From DASSKP01 sp035695045 (GTDB lineage: Bacteria > Actinomycetota > Actinomycetes > JAFAQI01), in the NCBI GenBank assembly GCA_035695045.1, contig DASSEX010000075.1:1-38555 (forward strand): a stretch of DNA of 38,555 nucleotides. The letters run 5' to 3'. This document shows, one piece after another, positions 1 through 7,216 of the stretch. Position 1 is the stretch's first letter. Each line of letters begins with the position of its first letter. Under the pieces are notes generated by a model that saw only the letters and a list, made by a program, of their open reading frames with translations, was not told the origin of the DNA and ran no database searches. The position numbers and the translations under genes were made by a program.

Positions 1-1211
1 GTCGAACCGGGCTGCTGACCGGTCACTGCTGCCGTCGGCTGCGTCGGTGAGTGCGCCGGCTGGACAACGAGCGAGTAGCCGCTGAAGACCAGTCCCCAGG
101 CCGACGCGGCGGCAGCAACCGTGTAGGCGCGCGGGTGCGCACGGAACGCGCCGATGGTCGGCGCGCCGAGGCGGCCGACGAGAGCGGCTACCGCCGTGCG
201 ATGCGCGACCGCCAGAGACCCTGCGGTGAGCGCCACACACGCGAGCAGCACCCACGGCCAGTGCGACGTCGGGCCGCCGCCGTGACCGGTCGACGCCTGC
301 GGCTGCAGAGCGGGAGCGCCGGCAACAGCCGGCGACTGGGAGCCGGGAGCGACGGTCGCGGTCTGGACCGGCACCGTCGGAGTCCCGACTGCAGGGGGCT
401 GCGCGCCGGATGCGCTCGCCGGCGCGGCGGCAGTGCCGGAGCTCGAGCCGCCGCTCGCCGTCGTCACACCTGTGCTCGCGCCGGTCGACGTCGCGGGCCT
501 GTGCGGGTGCGTCACCGACGGCATGACGTAGTCCACGCGGCTGCTGGACCGGCTCTTGTAGAACGCGACCGACCAGGTCTGGCTCGGGTCCGCCACGATC
601 GGCACCAGCGCGGCGCCGGTGTTGCCGTGCGCCTTCCAGTAGGCGACCAGGCTCTCGAGCTGGAAGGTCCAGACGTCACCGGCCTTGTTGGGCTTGCCGA
701 CCGCGGAGCCGTGCTGGCAGTCGTAGCTCGGCGGGTGCTGGTCGTCGAACTTCGCCGGCAGCTCCGACGTGAGCGCACAGGCCTCGACGATCGCACTGGA
801 GGTGTTGACGTTGTAGATCGGATAGACGCCGGTGTTGCTCGCGTCGGACTGCGCGGTGATGTGCAACGTCATCGTCACCGACGAAGGCGTTGCCTGCGTC
901 GGGAGGTAGTCGAGCGCCAGATGAACGAACGAACGCGCGAACTCCGAGCCGCCGTTGACCGCAACGTGGATCGACGACGGGTCGGCGTCGTACGCATCGA
1001 CCGTCGAGCCGTCACTCGGGTTGTGCGTGGTCGAGGAGGTGACGTAGAACTGCCGGTCCACCGGCACGGACATGGCGCTGGCCTTGCCGCTGTCGCCTTG
1101 CGGGACGCTCGCCTGGCCCGCGACGGCCCCGAGGCCGAGGATCGCCGAGGTCACGACGACCGTCAGGCGTAGGCGGCGGGCCCACCCGGTCGTGGGGATG
1201 GTGCGGCTCAT
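1..1211 (-). CDS. Secreted, membrane-anchored protein of unknown function (partial, runs off left edge)
   Basis: I read an uninterrupted frame of about 403 codons from the ATG at 1211 to the window edge; the C-terminus is missing. The start follows a strong GGAGGGG ribosome site and overlaps the stop of the upstream acyl-CoA ligase as ATGA, so translation is probably coupled. The N-terminus (about residues 10-33) is a signal peptide or signal anchor. Residues about 40-230 form a compact extracytoplasmic region with a few cysteines (ACALTS, SYDCQH) and a beta-rich look. Residues about 235-315 are a Ser/Thr/Ala/Pro-rich linker. Two hydrophobic stretches follow (about 317-340, starting WPWVLLA, and about 362-385). 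The layout is that of a surface domain on a stalk tethered to the membrane. I do not recognise the fold. The operon context suggests a role at the cell surface linked to ester uptake or breakdown, which is inference only. Confidence 0.8.
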   Translation of the reverse strand, partial: MSRTIPTTGWARRLRLTVVVTSAILGLGAVAGQASVPQGDSGKASAMSVPVDRQFYVTSSTTHNPSDGSTVDAYDADPSSIHVAVNGGSEFARSFVHLALDYLPTQATPSSVTMTLHITAQSDASNTGVYPIYNVNTSSAIVEACALTSELPAKFDDQHPPSYDCQHGSAVGKPNKAGDVWTFQLESLVAYWKAHGNTGAALVPIVADPSQTWSVAFYKSRSSSRVDYVMPSVTHPHRPATSTGASTGVTTASGGSSSGTAAAPASASGAQPPAVGTPTVPVQTATVAPGSQSPAVAGAPALQPQASTGHGGGPTSHWPWVLLACVALTAGSLAVAHRTAVAALVGRLGAPTIGAFRAHPRAYTVAAAASAWGLVFSGYSLVVQPAHSPTQPTAAVTGQQPGS

Positions 1212-2857
1212 GCTGACCCCTCCGTGCCTGCAGCGTCGGCGAACCGCGCCCGCAGGACCTTCTTGTCGAACTTGCCGACACTTGTTCGCGGAATCGCGTC
1301 GATGACCTCCACCCGGTCGGGCAGCTGCCACTTCGCGAAGCCGGCCTCGAGCAGGTGCTCCTTGACCCGATCAAGGTCCAGCGACCCGCCGGCGCGCAGG
1401 ACGACACACGCCAGCGGACGCTCGAGCCACTTCGGATCCGGTACGGCGACAACCGCCGCCTCGGCGACGTCGGGCAGCGCCATCAGCGCGGCCTCCATGT
1501 CGACCGAGGAGATCCACTCGCCCCCCGACTTGATCAGGTCCTTGGTCCGGTCCGCGATTCGGAAGTAGCCGCCGGGCGTGCCGACGGCGACGTCACCGGT
1601 CGCGAACCAGCCGACGTCTCCCTCGCCTTCGCGGGGGCCGACGAACTGCTCCGTCCCGCGACCGTGCAGGTAGCCGTCGACGACGTACGGACCCCGCACC
1701 AGCAGCCGCCCCATCGCCTCCCCGTCCCACGGGAGCTCGTCGTCGCTGTCGTCGGAGCGGATCGACAGGTCGACGGTCGGCAGCGGAAGGCCCGCCTGAC
1801 ACGACGCCTCGTCGAGGACGCGCTCACCGTCCCAGTCACGCATCGCGTGCTTCGGCCACGCCACGCTCGCCAGCGGCGACGTCTCGGTCATGCCCCAGCC
1901 CTGCAGCAGCGGGATGCCGCGGTCGCGCAGTCGGGCGATCAGCGCGCGTGGCGGTTGCGCGCCACCACTGACGATGTGCCGCAGCGCCGGCAGCGGCACA
2001 TCGCGCCGGTCGAGCTCGTCGGCGACCTCGAGCCACACCGTCGGGACACCGGCCGCAACGGTCACGTCCTCGTTGACGAAGAGGTCGACGAGCAACGAGC
2101 AGTCGAGCGATCCGCCGAGGAAGACCTGCTTCGCGCCGACCATCGTGGCGGCGTACGGCATTCCCCACGCGTTCGCGTGAAACATTGGCACGACCGGCAG
2201 CACGCAGTCGCTCGGGCCGATGGAGAACGCCGAGCCACCCGCGACGACGAGCGTGTGCAGCACCGTCGAGCGGTGTGTGTAGACGACGCCCTTGGGCCGG
2301 CCGGTGGTGCCGGAGGTGTAACAGATGCCGAGCGGCTGACGCTCGTCGATCGCGCGCCGTTCGTACGACGCCGGCTGCGTCGAGATCAGTTCCTCGTACG
2401 AGATGAGTCCGGGAAGGTCGGCGTCCGGGACATCCTTCGCCATGACGATGACGTGCCGCACTCCGCTCAGCCCGCCGGCGGCGCGGGCCTTCTCGAGCAG
2501 CGGGACGAGGTCGGCGTCGACGATGACCGCCTCGTCGCCCGCGTCGTCGACGACGAACGCGAGCTCCTCGGGCGACAGGCGCAGGTTGAGCGTGTGCAGG
2601 ACACGGCCCGTGCACGGGACGCCGAAGTACGCCTCGAGATGACGTGCGCTGTTCCACGCGAGGGTTCCGACCGGGGATGTCGTGCCGATGCCGAGGGCGT
2701 CGAGACCGTGCATCAGCTGCTGGGCGCGGCGCGCGAAGTCGCCGAACGTCGAACGCTCGACGCGTCCGTCCGACCAGGCGCTGACGATCTCGACGTCGGC
2801 GAAGTGGGTCTCGGCGTGACCGAACATCAGCCACGCGTCGAGCGGCAGGTCCATCAT
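1208..2857 (-). CDS. Fatty acyl-CoA ligase (AMP-forming, AlkK/FadD type)
   Basis: Activates a carboxylic acid, probably a medium- or long-chain fatty acid, to its CoA thioester using ATP. The ANL-superfamily signatures are complete. The P-loop YTSGTTGRPKGV lies near residues 180-191, the GWGMTETSP motif near 320, TGDVA followed by RTKDLIKSGGEWIS marks the hinge, and the C-terminal lysine sits in SVGKFDKK. About 549 residues is normal for the family. I chose the ATG at 2857 because it overlaps the stop of the esterase gene as ATGA; a GTG at 2869 in frame is an alternative adding four residues. The gene sits between a secreted esterase and a surface protein, with 4-bp overlaps on both sides, so its substrate is probably an acid released by the neighbouring hydrolases. 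Exact chain length cannot be judged from sequence. Confidence 0.93.
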   Translation of the reverse strand: MMDLPLDAWLMFGHAETHFADVEIVSAWSDGRVERSTFGDFARRAQQLMHGLDALGIGTTSPVGTLAWNSARHLEAYFGVPCTGRVLHTLNLRLSPEELAFVVDDAGDEAVIVDADLVPLLEKARAAGGLSGVRHVIVMAKDVPDADLPGLISYEELISTQPASYERRAIDERQPLGICYTSGTTGRPKGVVYTHRSTVLHTLVVAGGSAFSIGPSDCVLPVVPMFHANAWGMPYAATMVGAKQVFLGGSLDCSLLVDLFVNEDVTVAAGVPTVWLEVADELDRRDVPLPALRHIVSGGAQPPRALIARLRDRGIPLLQGWGMTETSPLASVAWPKHAMRDWDGERVLDEASCQAGLPLPTVDLSIRSDDSDDELPWDGEAMGRLLVRGPYVVDGYLHGRGTEQFVGPREGEGDVGWFATGDVAVGTPGGYFRIADRTKDLIKSGGEWISSVDMEAALMALPDVAEAAVVAVPDPKWLERPLACVVLRAGGSLDLDRVKEHLLEAGFAKWQLPDRVEVIDAIPRTSVGKFDKKVLRARFADAAGTEGSA

Positions 2858-3990
2858 GTCGCTGGGCACCCTTCGGGCGTCGTCCCGGCACCGCTCATCG
2901 GGTGCGCGGCGAAGAAGCAGTAGGACGCGAGGCTGATGTCCGGGCCGAGCGGGTCGGTGTAGGGACCGTCACCGGGCGCATCGGGGTGCGCGTGCTCCAT
3001 CCCGTGGATGACCCAGAACTCCAGGACGTCACGGCCGGTCGCGTCGTCGTAGGTCTGAACCGTGTAGGGGTACGTGCCCTGGAATCCCACGACGCCGCCC
3101 GGACACGTGAAGGTGTTGTTGTGCACGCAGATGTCGCCGCTGCCGGGTTGCGGGGTCTGATCGGTGCCGTAGGTGTTCGTCGTGGCCGGTGTGCGACTGA
3201 TGCTGCCGTTCGCTGCGCCGTCGTCGGCGAGGTCGTCGGTGCCGAGCCAGCCCTGGACGAGGCCGGTGGCCATGGCCATGTTGTTCAACGTGTCGGCCGT
3301 GCCGTTCTCGACGAGCATCGGCACGACGCGGGCCCGAGGTCCCATCTCCTGATAGGCCAGCGCGCCCGACTCGTCGCCGCACGTCGCGTACGCACAACCC
3401 GCGATCGGCGCGGCGGCGGCGTACAGGTCAGGATAGGCGGCGGCGAGGATCGCCGCCATGTCTGCGCCGGCGGAGACGCCGGTGACGTAGACGCGCGCCG
3501 CGTCGATCTGCTGCGACGCGACGAGCGACTGCGTCAGTGCGGCGAGCAGCGCCGGCTCACCCGAGCCGCGATGCTGGTCCTGAGGAAGGAACCAGTTCCA
3601 GCAGCCGACACCGTTGCCGTCGGCGAACGGCGCCGAGGAGTTCGTCGTGACGTTCTGCTGCGGGTAGAGCACGACGAGGTTGTCGCGATCGGCGATGTCG
3701 TTGAAGTGCGAGGCCTGCGCTGTCTGCTCCGCCGTCTCGTTGCAACCGTGCAGATAGACGACGAGAGGCCGCCCCGCCTGCACGCCGCCCGGGGGCAGGT
3801 AGAGGCAGTAGCCGCGGGTGAGGCCGTCCGCAGTGAACGTTCCCGGCGTGAACGTGCCGGTCCACGATGCGGGCTCGAGGCGGTCACACGCCGGCGTCGA
3901 CGTGTCCGCCCCCGTCGACGCAGACGCACCGCTCGCAAGTGCCGCGCCGACGAGCGCGACCGCCATGAGCAGACGACGAACCGAAGACAT
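2854..3990 (-). CDS. Secreted PHB-depolymerase-family esterase
   Basis: 378 residues. An N-terminal signal peptide (basic SSVRR, then a hydrophobic run to about residue 25) sends it outside the cell. The mature part belongs to the esterase_PHB / feruloyl-esterase-like alpha/beta hydrolases. It shows LHGC near residue 80 (oxyanion region), the nucleophile elbow GVSAGAD with Ser173, an acidic candidate in ENGTAD, and a C-terminal His candidate in HGMEHAHP. Several cysteines (CWNW, CAYATC, CVHN, TFTC) suggest disulfides, fitting secretion. The family cleaves short-chain polyesters, feruloyl esters or related ester bonds; which one applies here cannot be decided. The gene starts 5 bp after the upstream hydrolase stop, and its own stop overlaps the acyl-CoA ligase start, so it is a middle gene of the TetR-flanked operon. 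Confidence 0.88.
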   Translation of the reverse strand: MSSVRRLLMAVALVGAALASGASASTGADTSTPACDRLEPASWTGTFTPGTFTADGLTRGYCLYLPPGGVQAGRPLVVYLHGCNETAEQTAQASHFNDIADRDNLVVLYPQQNVTTNSSAPFADGNGVGCWNWFLPQDQHRGSGEPALLAALTQSLVASQQIDAARVYVTGVSAGADMAAILAAAYPDLYAAAAPIAGCAYATCGDESGALAYQEMGPRARVVPMLVENGTADTLNNMAMATGLVQGWLGTDDLADDGAANGSISRTPATTNTYGTDQTPQPGSGDICVHNNTFTCPGGVVGFQGTYPYTVQTYDDATGRDVLEFWVIHGMEHAHPDAPGDGPYTDPLGPDISLASYCFFAAHPMSGAGTTPEGCPAT

Positions 3991-3995
3991 CGTGG

Positions 3996-4910
3996 TTACC
4001 GGATCGCCTTGCGCACTGCTTCGGCGAGGACGGTGACTCCGGCCGCGCCGAAGTTGACGGTGAAGTGGTTGGTGTCCGGCACGGTCTCCACCACGAGCTG
4101 CGGAAGCACGTTGCGCAGCCCTTCCACGGCGCCTTCCGGCATGAGCGGTGGCTGCGTCTCGGGGCTGACGTCGAAGCCGCGCGTCGCTCGCACGAGATGC
4201 ACGGGGCACGTGACGGACGTGATCTCGGTCTTGACGTACGGCGCCTCGCGGGGCGTGAAGTAGTCCTCGGTGTCGAACTTGACGCCCGGCGCGTAACAGG
4301 CGTTGCGCACCGTGCCGTCCGGGAGGTCTTCGAGACCCTCGACGAGCATCGCCTCCGCGGCCGGGCTCCAGATGTCCTTGTACGGCGGCATCGTGGGCAG
4401 CATCGACAGGACGAGCTCGCGTGAGGGAAGCACGGCGGTCAGCCGGTCGTACCAGCCGCGGCCCATCGTGATGTCGACGAACTCCGTCGGGTCGACGTCG
4501 ACGGGCAGGTCCTCGAAGTAGCCGCCGTCGGCGAGCACGATCGCGCCGACCAGCTCCGGACGGTGCGCGGCGAGCAGGAGCCCGTCCCATGCGCCCATCG
4601 ACTGGCCGACCACGACGTCGGCCCGCCTCCCGATTGCCGCGAGGACGGCGGCGGCGTCCTCGGCATGGCGGCGGTGACCGTAACGACTGGCGTCGGCCGG
4701 CTTGCCCGACCGGCCGCGGCCGCGGGCGTCGTAGGCGACGAACTCCACCTCGCCGGCGAGCTGCTCGACCAGCGGCAGGAAGCCCAACCTGTTGGCGGAC
4801 AGGCCGTGCAGGCCGAGGACCAGCGGCGCATCCGGCCGCTCGGCGGGCCAGGTCTCGACGAACAGCTCGACCCCGTCGTCGGCGGTCACCGTCCACTGCC
4901 TCGAGACCAT
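3996..4910 (-). CDS. Alpha/beta hydrolase, first gene of the TetR-linked operon
   Basis: 304 residues with no signal peptide, so probably cytoplasmic. Canonical alpha/beta hydrolase features are LGLHGLSAN (oxyanion region, about residues 32-40), YDARGRGRSG (about 60-69), the nucleophile elbow VGQSMGAW with Ser104, and a catalytic His candidate in DTNHFTV near the C-terminus. I chose the ATG at 4910 because AGGGGAG precedes it at good spacing; the longer frame to 4985 would run through the operator region. It likely cleaves an ester or lactone-type substrate after uptake. A bacteriocin-like or haloperoxidase-like function cannot be excluded from fold alone. Transcription probably starts in the 4911-5040 intergenic region, where a palindrome lies just upstream of the ribosome site. 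Confidence 0.88.
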   Translation of the reverse strand: MVSRQWTVTADDGVELFVETWPAERPDAPLVLGLHGLSANRLGFLPLVEQLAGEVEFVAYDARGRGRSGKPADASRYGHRRHAEDAAAVLAAIGRRADVVVGQSMGAWDGLLLAAHRPELVGAIVLADGGYFEDLPVDVDPTEFVDITMGRGWYDRLTAVLPSRELVLSMLPTMPPYKDIWSPAAEAMLVEGLEDLPDGTVRNACYAPGVKFDTEDYFTPREAPYVKTEITSVTCPVHLVRATRGFDVSPETQPPLMPEGAVEGLRNVLPQLVVETVPDTNHFTVNFGAAGVTVLAEAVRKAIR

Positions 4911-4920
4911 GCGCTCCCCT

Positions 4921-4934
4921 AACGAACAGTCGTT
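4921..4934. promoter_or_regulatory. Candidate TetR operator, hydrolase side
   Basis: Inverted repeat AACGA-ACAG-TCGTT with perfect 5-bp arms, 10 bp upstream of the hydrolase start and inside the divergent intergenic region. A related palindrome lies at 5023-5032. Binding by the adjacent TetR protein is inference. Confidence 0.5.
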
Positions 4935-5022
4935 CACCAGCCTTGCGGTCCGGCGAAGTCTGTGGTGTCCTGACATGCCAGTCAAGGGACGTAAGCGAGA
5001 TTTGTTCCGCCGCTCCCCGCCG

Positions 5023-5032
5023 AACGACCGTT
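5023..5032. promoter_or_regulatory. Candidate TetR operator, regulator side
   Basis: AACG-AC-CGTT palindrome ending 8 bp before the TetR ATG. Read on the minus strand it continues as CCCTAACGGTCGTTC, which matches the flank and arms of the site at 4921 (CCCTAACG then GTCGTTC) with a shorter spacer. This supports one regulator binding both sites and controlling itself. Confidence 0.45.
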
Positions 5033-5040
5033 AGGGACCG

Positions 5041-5736
5041 ATGACCGTCGAGCTGCCCGTCACCGCGATCGCCGAACGCGACGCCGGCCGGCTGGCCCGG
5101 GTCACGGAGCAGGCGGCGCAGGGGCTCGACGCCTGGGCGGGCGAGCAGCTGCTGCCGCCTCGGGTGCTCACCGAGGGGACCCTGCGGCGGCTCTACGAGA
5201 CCGCTCTCGTGCTGTTCGGCCAGCGCGGGTTCCACGCCGTGTCGGTGCGCGACCTCACCCGCGCCCTCGGGCTGCAGGCCAGCTCGCTCTACGCGCACGT
5301 GCCGTCGAAGCAGGACCTGCTCGCCGACCTGGTGAAGTTCGGCCACGAGGAGCATCGCGACGCCCTGCGGCTGAGCCTGCTCGAGGCCGGCACCGACCCG
5401 CGTGAGCAGATCGCGACGCTGACCCGCGCGCACGTGCGTGTGCACGCGACCTATCCGTTGCTGACCCGGGTCTGCAACCGCGAGCTCGCCGCCGTCCCTG
5501 ACGAGCGTCGAGCGGAGATCGTCGCGGTCAGGCTCGAGGCAGAGCGGCTGTTCTTCGACGTCGTCGAGCGCGGCCAGCGACTGGGCGCGTTCGCCGATGT
5601 CGACCCGATGCTCGCCGTCGCAGCGATCGGCGCGATGGGCATCCGGATCGCCGAGTGGTGGCATCCGAGCCTCGGCATCGACGTCGAGTCCGTCGCCGAC
5701 ACCTACGCAACGTTCGCCGTGCGGCTGCTGTCCTAG
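5041..5736 (+). CDS. TetR/AcrR-family transcriptional regulator
   Basis: 231 residues. The helix-turn-helix domain occupies about residues 46-97, with the family pattern FGQRGFHAVSVRDLTRALGL followed by SSLYAHVPSKQDLLADL. It is preceded by an unusually long, roughly 40-residue N-terminal stretch. The rest is the helical ligand-binding and dimer region. AGGG at 5033-5036 serves as ribosome site. The gene is divergent from the hydrolase-esterase-ligase operon, with two related palindromes in the 130-bp gap, so it most likely represses that operon and itself. The ligand could be a fatty acid, an acyl-CoA or an ester breakdown product. Its stop lies 4 bp from the stop of the converging GH25-like gene. 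Confidence 0.92.
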   Translation: MTVELPVTAIAERDAGRLARVTEQAAQGLDAWAGEQLLPPRVLTEGTLRRLYETALVLFGQRGFHAVSVRDLTRALGLQASSLYAHVPSKQDLLADLVKFGHEEHRDALRLSLLEAGTDPREQIATLTRAHVRVHATYPLLTRVCNRELAAVPDERRAEIVAVRLEAERLFFDVVERGQRLGAFADVDPMLAVAAIGAMGIRIAEWWHPSLGIDVESVADTYATFAVRLLS

Positions 5737-5740
5737 TGCG

Positions 5741-7069
5741 TTAGAGCCGCGTCCACGTCGGGACGCTGACGCTGGTCCCTGACGGACACGTCGTCCATGT
5801 CGTGCTCGGCGTGCGCGACTGGACGGTCCCGTCGGTGAACGTCGCGGTCGCGACCGGCACACCGCCGCTCGCGAGCGTCACCGCCGGAGATGCCGAGAGT
5901 GCGCCGTCGTACGACGTCGTCGTCGAGCTCGTCGGTGCGCCATGGGTGTCGAGCGACAGCCGGGTCAGTGACAGGACCGCTCCGGCGGCGCGGCAGCCGA
6001 CCCACGCCGTTGCGCCACGAACTGCGACGCCCGGCGTACCGCTGCATGAGCCGGCCCCGACGCGGACCCATCGGCTGGCCAACGTCCGCGCGAACAACCG
6101 GTGCTCCGTCGACACCGCGACGAACAGCGGCACGACACCGTCGCTGCTGTTGACGCGCACGACAGCCGGCCGCCGAACCACCTTCATGCCGAGGTCGAAG
6201 GCATGCCCGTCGGTGTAGCGCGCGAAGGCCTTTGCGGTCGTGCTGTTCCTGCTGGTGCTCACGGTCGGGTGCGCCGGCTGGTAGACGCTGCTCAGCGACG
6301 GCGCACTCCCGCAGAGACCGTTCTCGTCGTAGCCGTCGCCACTCGAGTAGTAGTGGGCCCACTGGCTGATCCACACCGGGCCGGCGGAGAACGGCCGGCC
6401 GCAACCCGCGGTGAGGCTGCCCGCGGGCACCCACTCCGGCAGGCGCGTCGAGTAGCCGGCGACCTCACGCCAGAGGCTGCTCACCGAGTAGATGCCCACG
6501 CGATAGCCGTGGTGCTGCAGGCTGCTGATCGCTGCCTTCACGACGAGACTGTTGCGCGACGTGTTGCTCGACCACGGCTGCTGCGGGCGCGGTTCGACGT
6601 CGACCCAGACCATCGGCGGATGACCACCGATGCGGTCGAGGCTCGCATCGGCGAACGCACCCTGCGCCCATCCGTTGTTCTGCAACCGGCAGGCGAGCGT
6701 CGAGCAGGTGCCGTAGTGACCCGTCGCCGAGGCCTTCAGCTGTGACGCGGTCGGATAGGTCAGCATCGTGTACGCCGTGACGTAGCTCGCGTGACCGCGT
6801 GCGTAGCGCCACTCGCTCGCCAGGCACGGGTTCTCGTGGAACCCGACACCGTTGGTGAGACCGACGATCTCGAACCGACGAGAGCCGCTCGGCAACGGCT
6901 TGCCCTGACCGTCGCCGACCCCCTTCGGGCACTGTGGCCAGGAGAAGTCGTTGCCGGCCGGAGCGGTCGCCGCCGCCGCCCGCGGCGGCGAGGGGTTGCT
7001 CACAACCGCACCGCTGGCGCTCACGAGCGCGATGGCGAAGAGCGCGAATGCGCGGAGAGACCGGGACAT
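5741..7069 (-). CDS. Secreted GH25-like / DUF1906-like protein
   Basis: 442 residues. A signal peptide covers about residues 1-35, and the mature protein begins near APAGNDFSW. Residues about 40-255 resemble the glycoside-hydrolase-25-like or DUF1906 TIM-barrel proteins. Supporting segments are NDFSWPQCP, MVWVDVEP with acidic residues D157 and E159 in the position of a catalytic DxE pair, GYRVGIYSV, and PVWISQWA. Cysteines at about 47, 82, 122, 127, 223 and 253 probably form disulfides. Residues about 300-442 form a second, beta-rich region of unknown role. Peptidoglycan or another glycan is the likely target, but activity is not proven. It is divergent from the Asp-box protein at 7217 and shares a 147-bp upstream region with it. 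The ATG at 7069 has only a weak ribosome site. Confidence 0.8.
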   Translation of the reverse strand: MSRSLRAFALFAIALVSASGAVVSNPSPPRAAAATAPAGNDFSWPQCPKGVGDGQGKPLPSGSRRFEIVGLTNGVGFHENPCLASEWRYARGHASYVTAYTMLTYPTASQLKASATGHYGTCSTLACRLQNNGWAQGAFADASLDRIGGHPPMVWVDVEPRPQQPWSSNTSRNSLVVKAAISSLQHHGYRVGIYSVSSLWREVAGYSTRLPEWVPAGSLTAGCGRPFSAGPVWISQWAHYYSSGDGYDENGLCGSAPSLSSVYQPAHPTVSTSRNSTTAKAFARYTDGHAFDLGMKVVRRPAVVRVNSSDGVVPLFVAVSTEHRLFARTLASRWVRVGAGSCSGTPGVAVRGATAWVGCRAAGAVLSLTRLSLDTHGAPTSSTTTSYDGALSASPAVTLASGGVPVATATFTDGTVQSRTPSTTWTTCPSGTSVSVPTWTRL

Positions 7070-7112
7070 GTCGCGAAAAAGTCTCGGCGGGGCACAACGG
7101 GCACTTCAGCCG

Positions 7113-7124
7113 ATCTGCGCAGAT
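7113..7124. promoter_or_regulatory. 12-bp perfect palindrome between two secreted-protein genes
   Basis: ATCTGCGCAGAT is its own reverse complement. It lies in the divergent intergenic region, 44 bp from the GH25-like start and 92 bp from the Asp-box gene start. It could be a shared operator; no regulator is identified. Confidence 0.3.
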
Positions 7125-7216
7125 GTCACCGTCACGACAGGGAGACCGGGCGCGAAGGCACAGGGCAGGACAGCCCGTCCCTCCGTCGAAGTCGTCGCCC
7201 TGTTCAGGAGATAGGG

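Noticed and set aside
1355..2923. 522-codon plus-strand open frame opposite the acyl-CoA ligase
   Set aside because: Arginine/valine/aspartate-rich antisense shadow typical of high-GC genes; the minus strand holds a complete, motif-rich enzyme.
2902..4263. 453-codon plus-strand open frame opposite the esterase and hydrolase
   Set aside because: Antisense shadow of two recognised genes; no family resemblance.
3991..5862. N-terminal 600-odd residues of a 1002-codon minus frame
   Set aside because: Only the part after 3990 is a real esterase with signal peptide; the rest overlaps the hydrolase and TetR genes in other frames.
7070..7216. Possible c-di-AMP (ydaO) riboswitch before secreted cell-wall-type genes
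   Set aside because: I looked for the conserved core segments and did not find them; only a 12-bp palindrome is clear.
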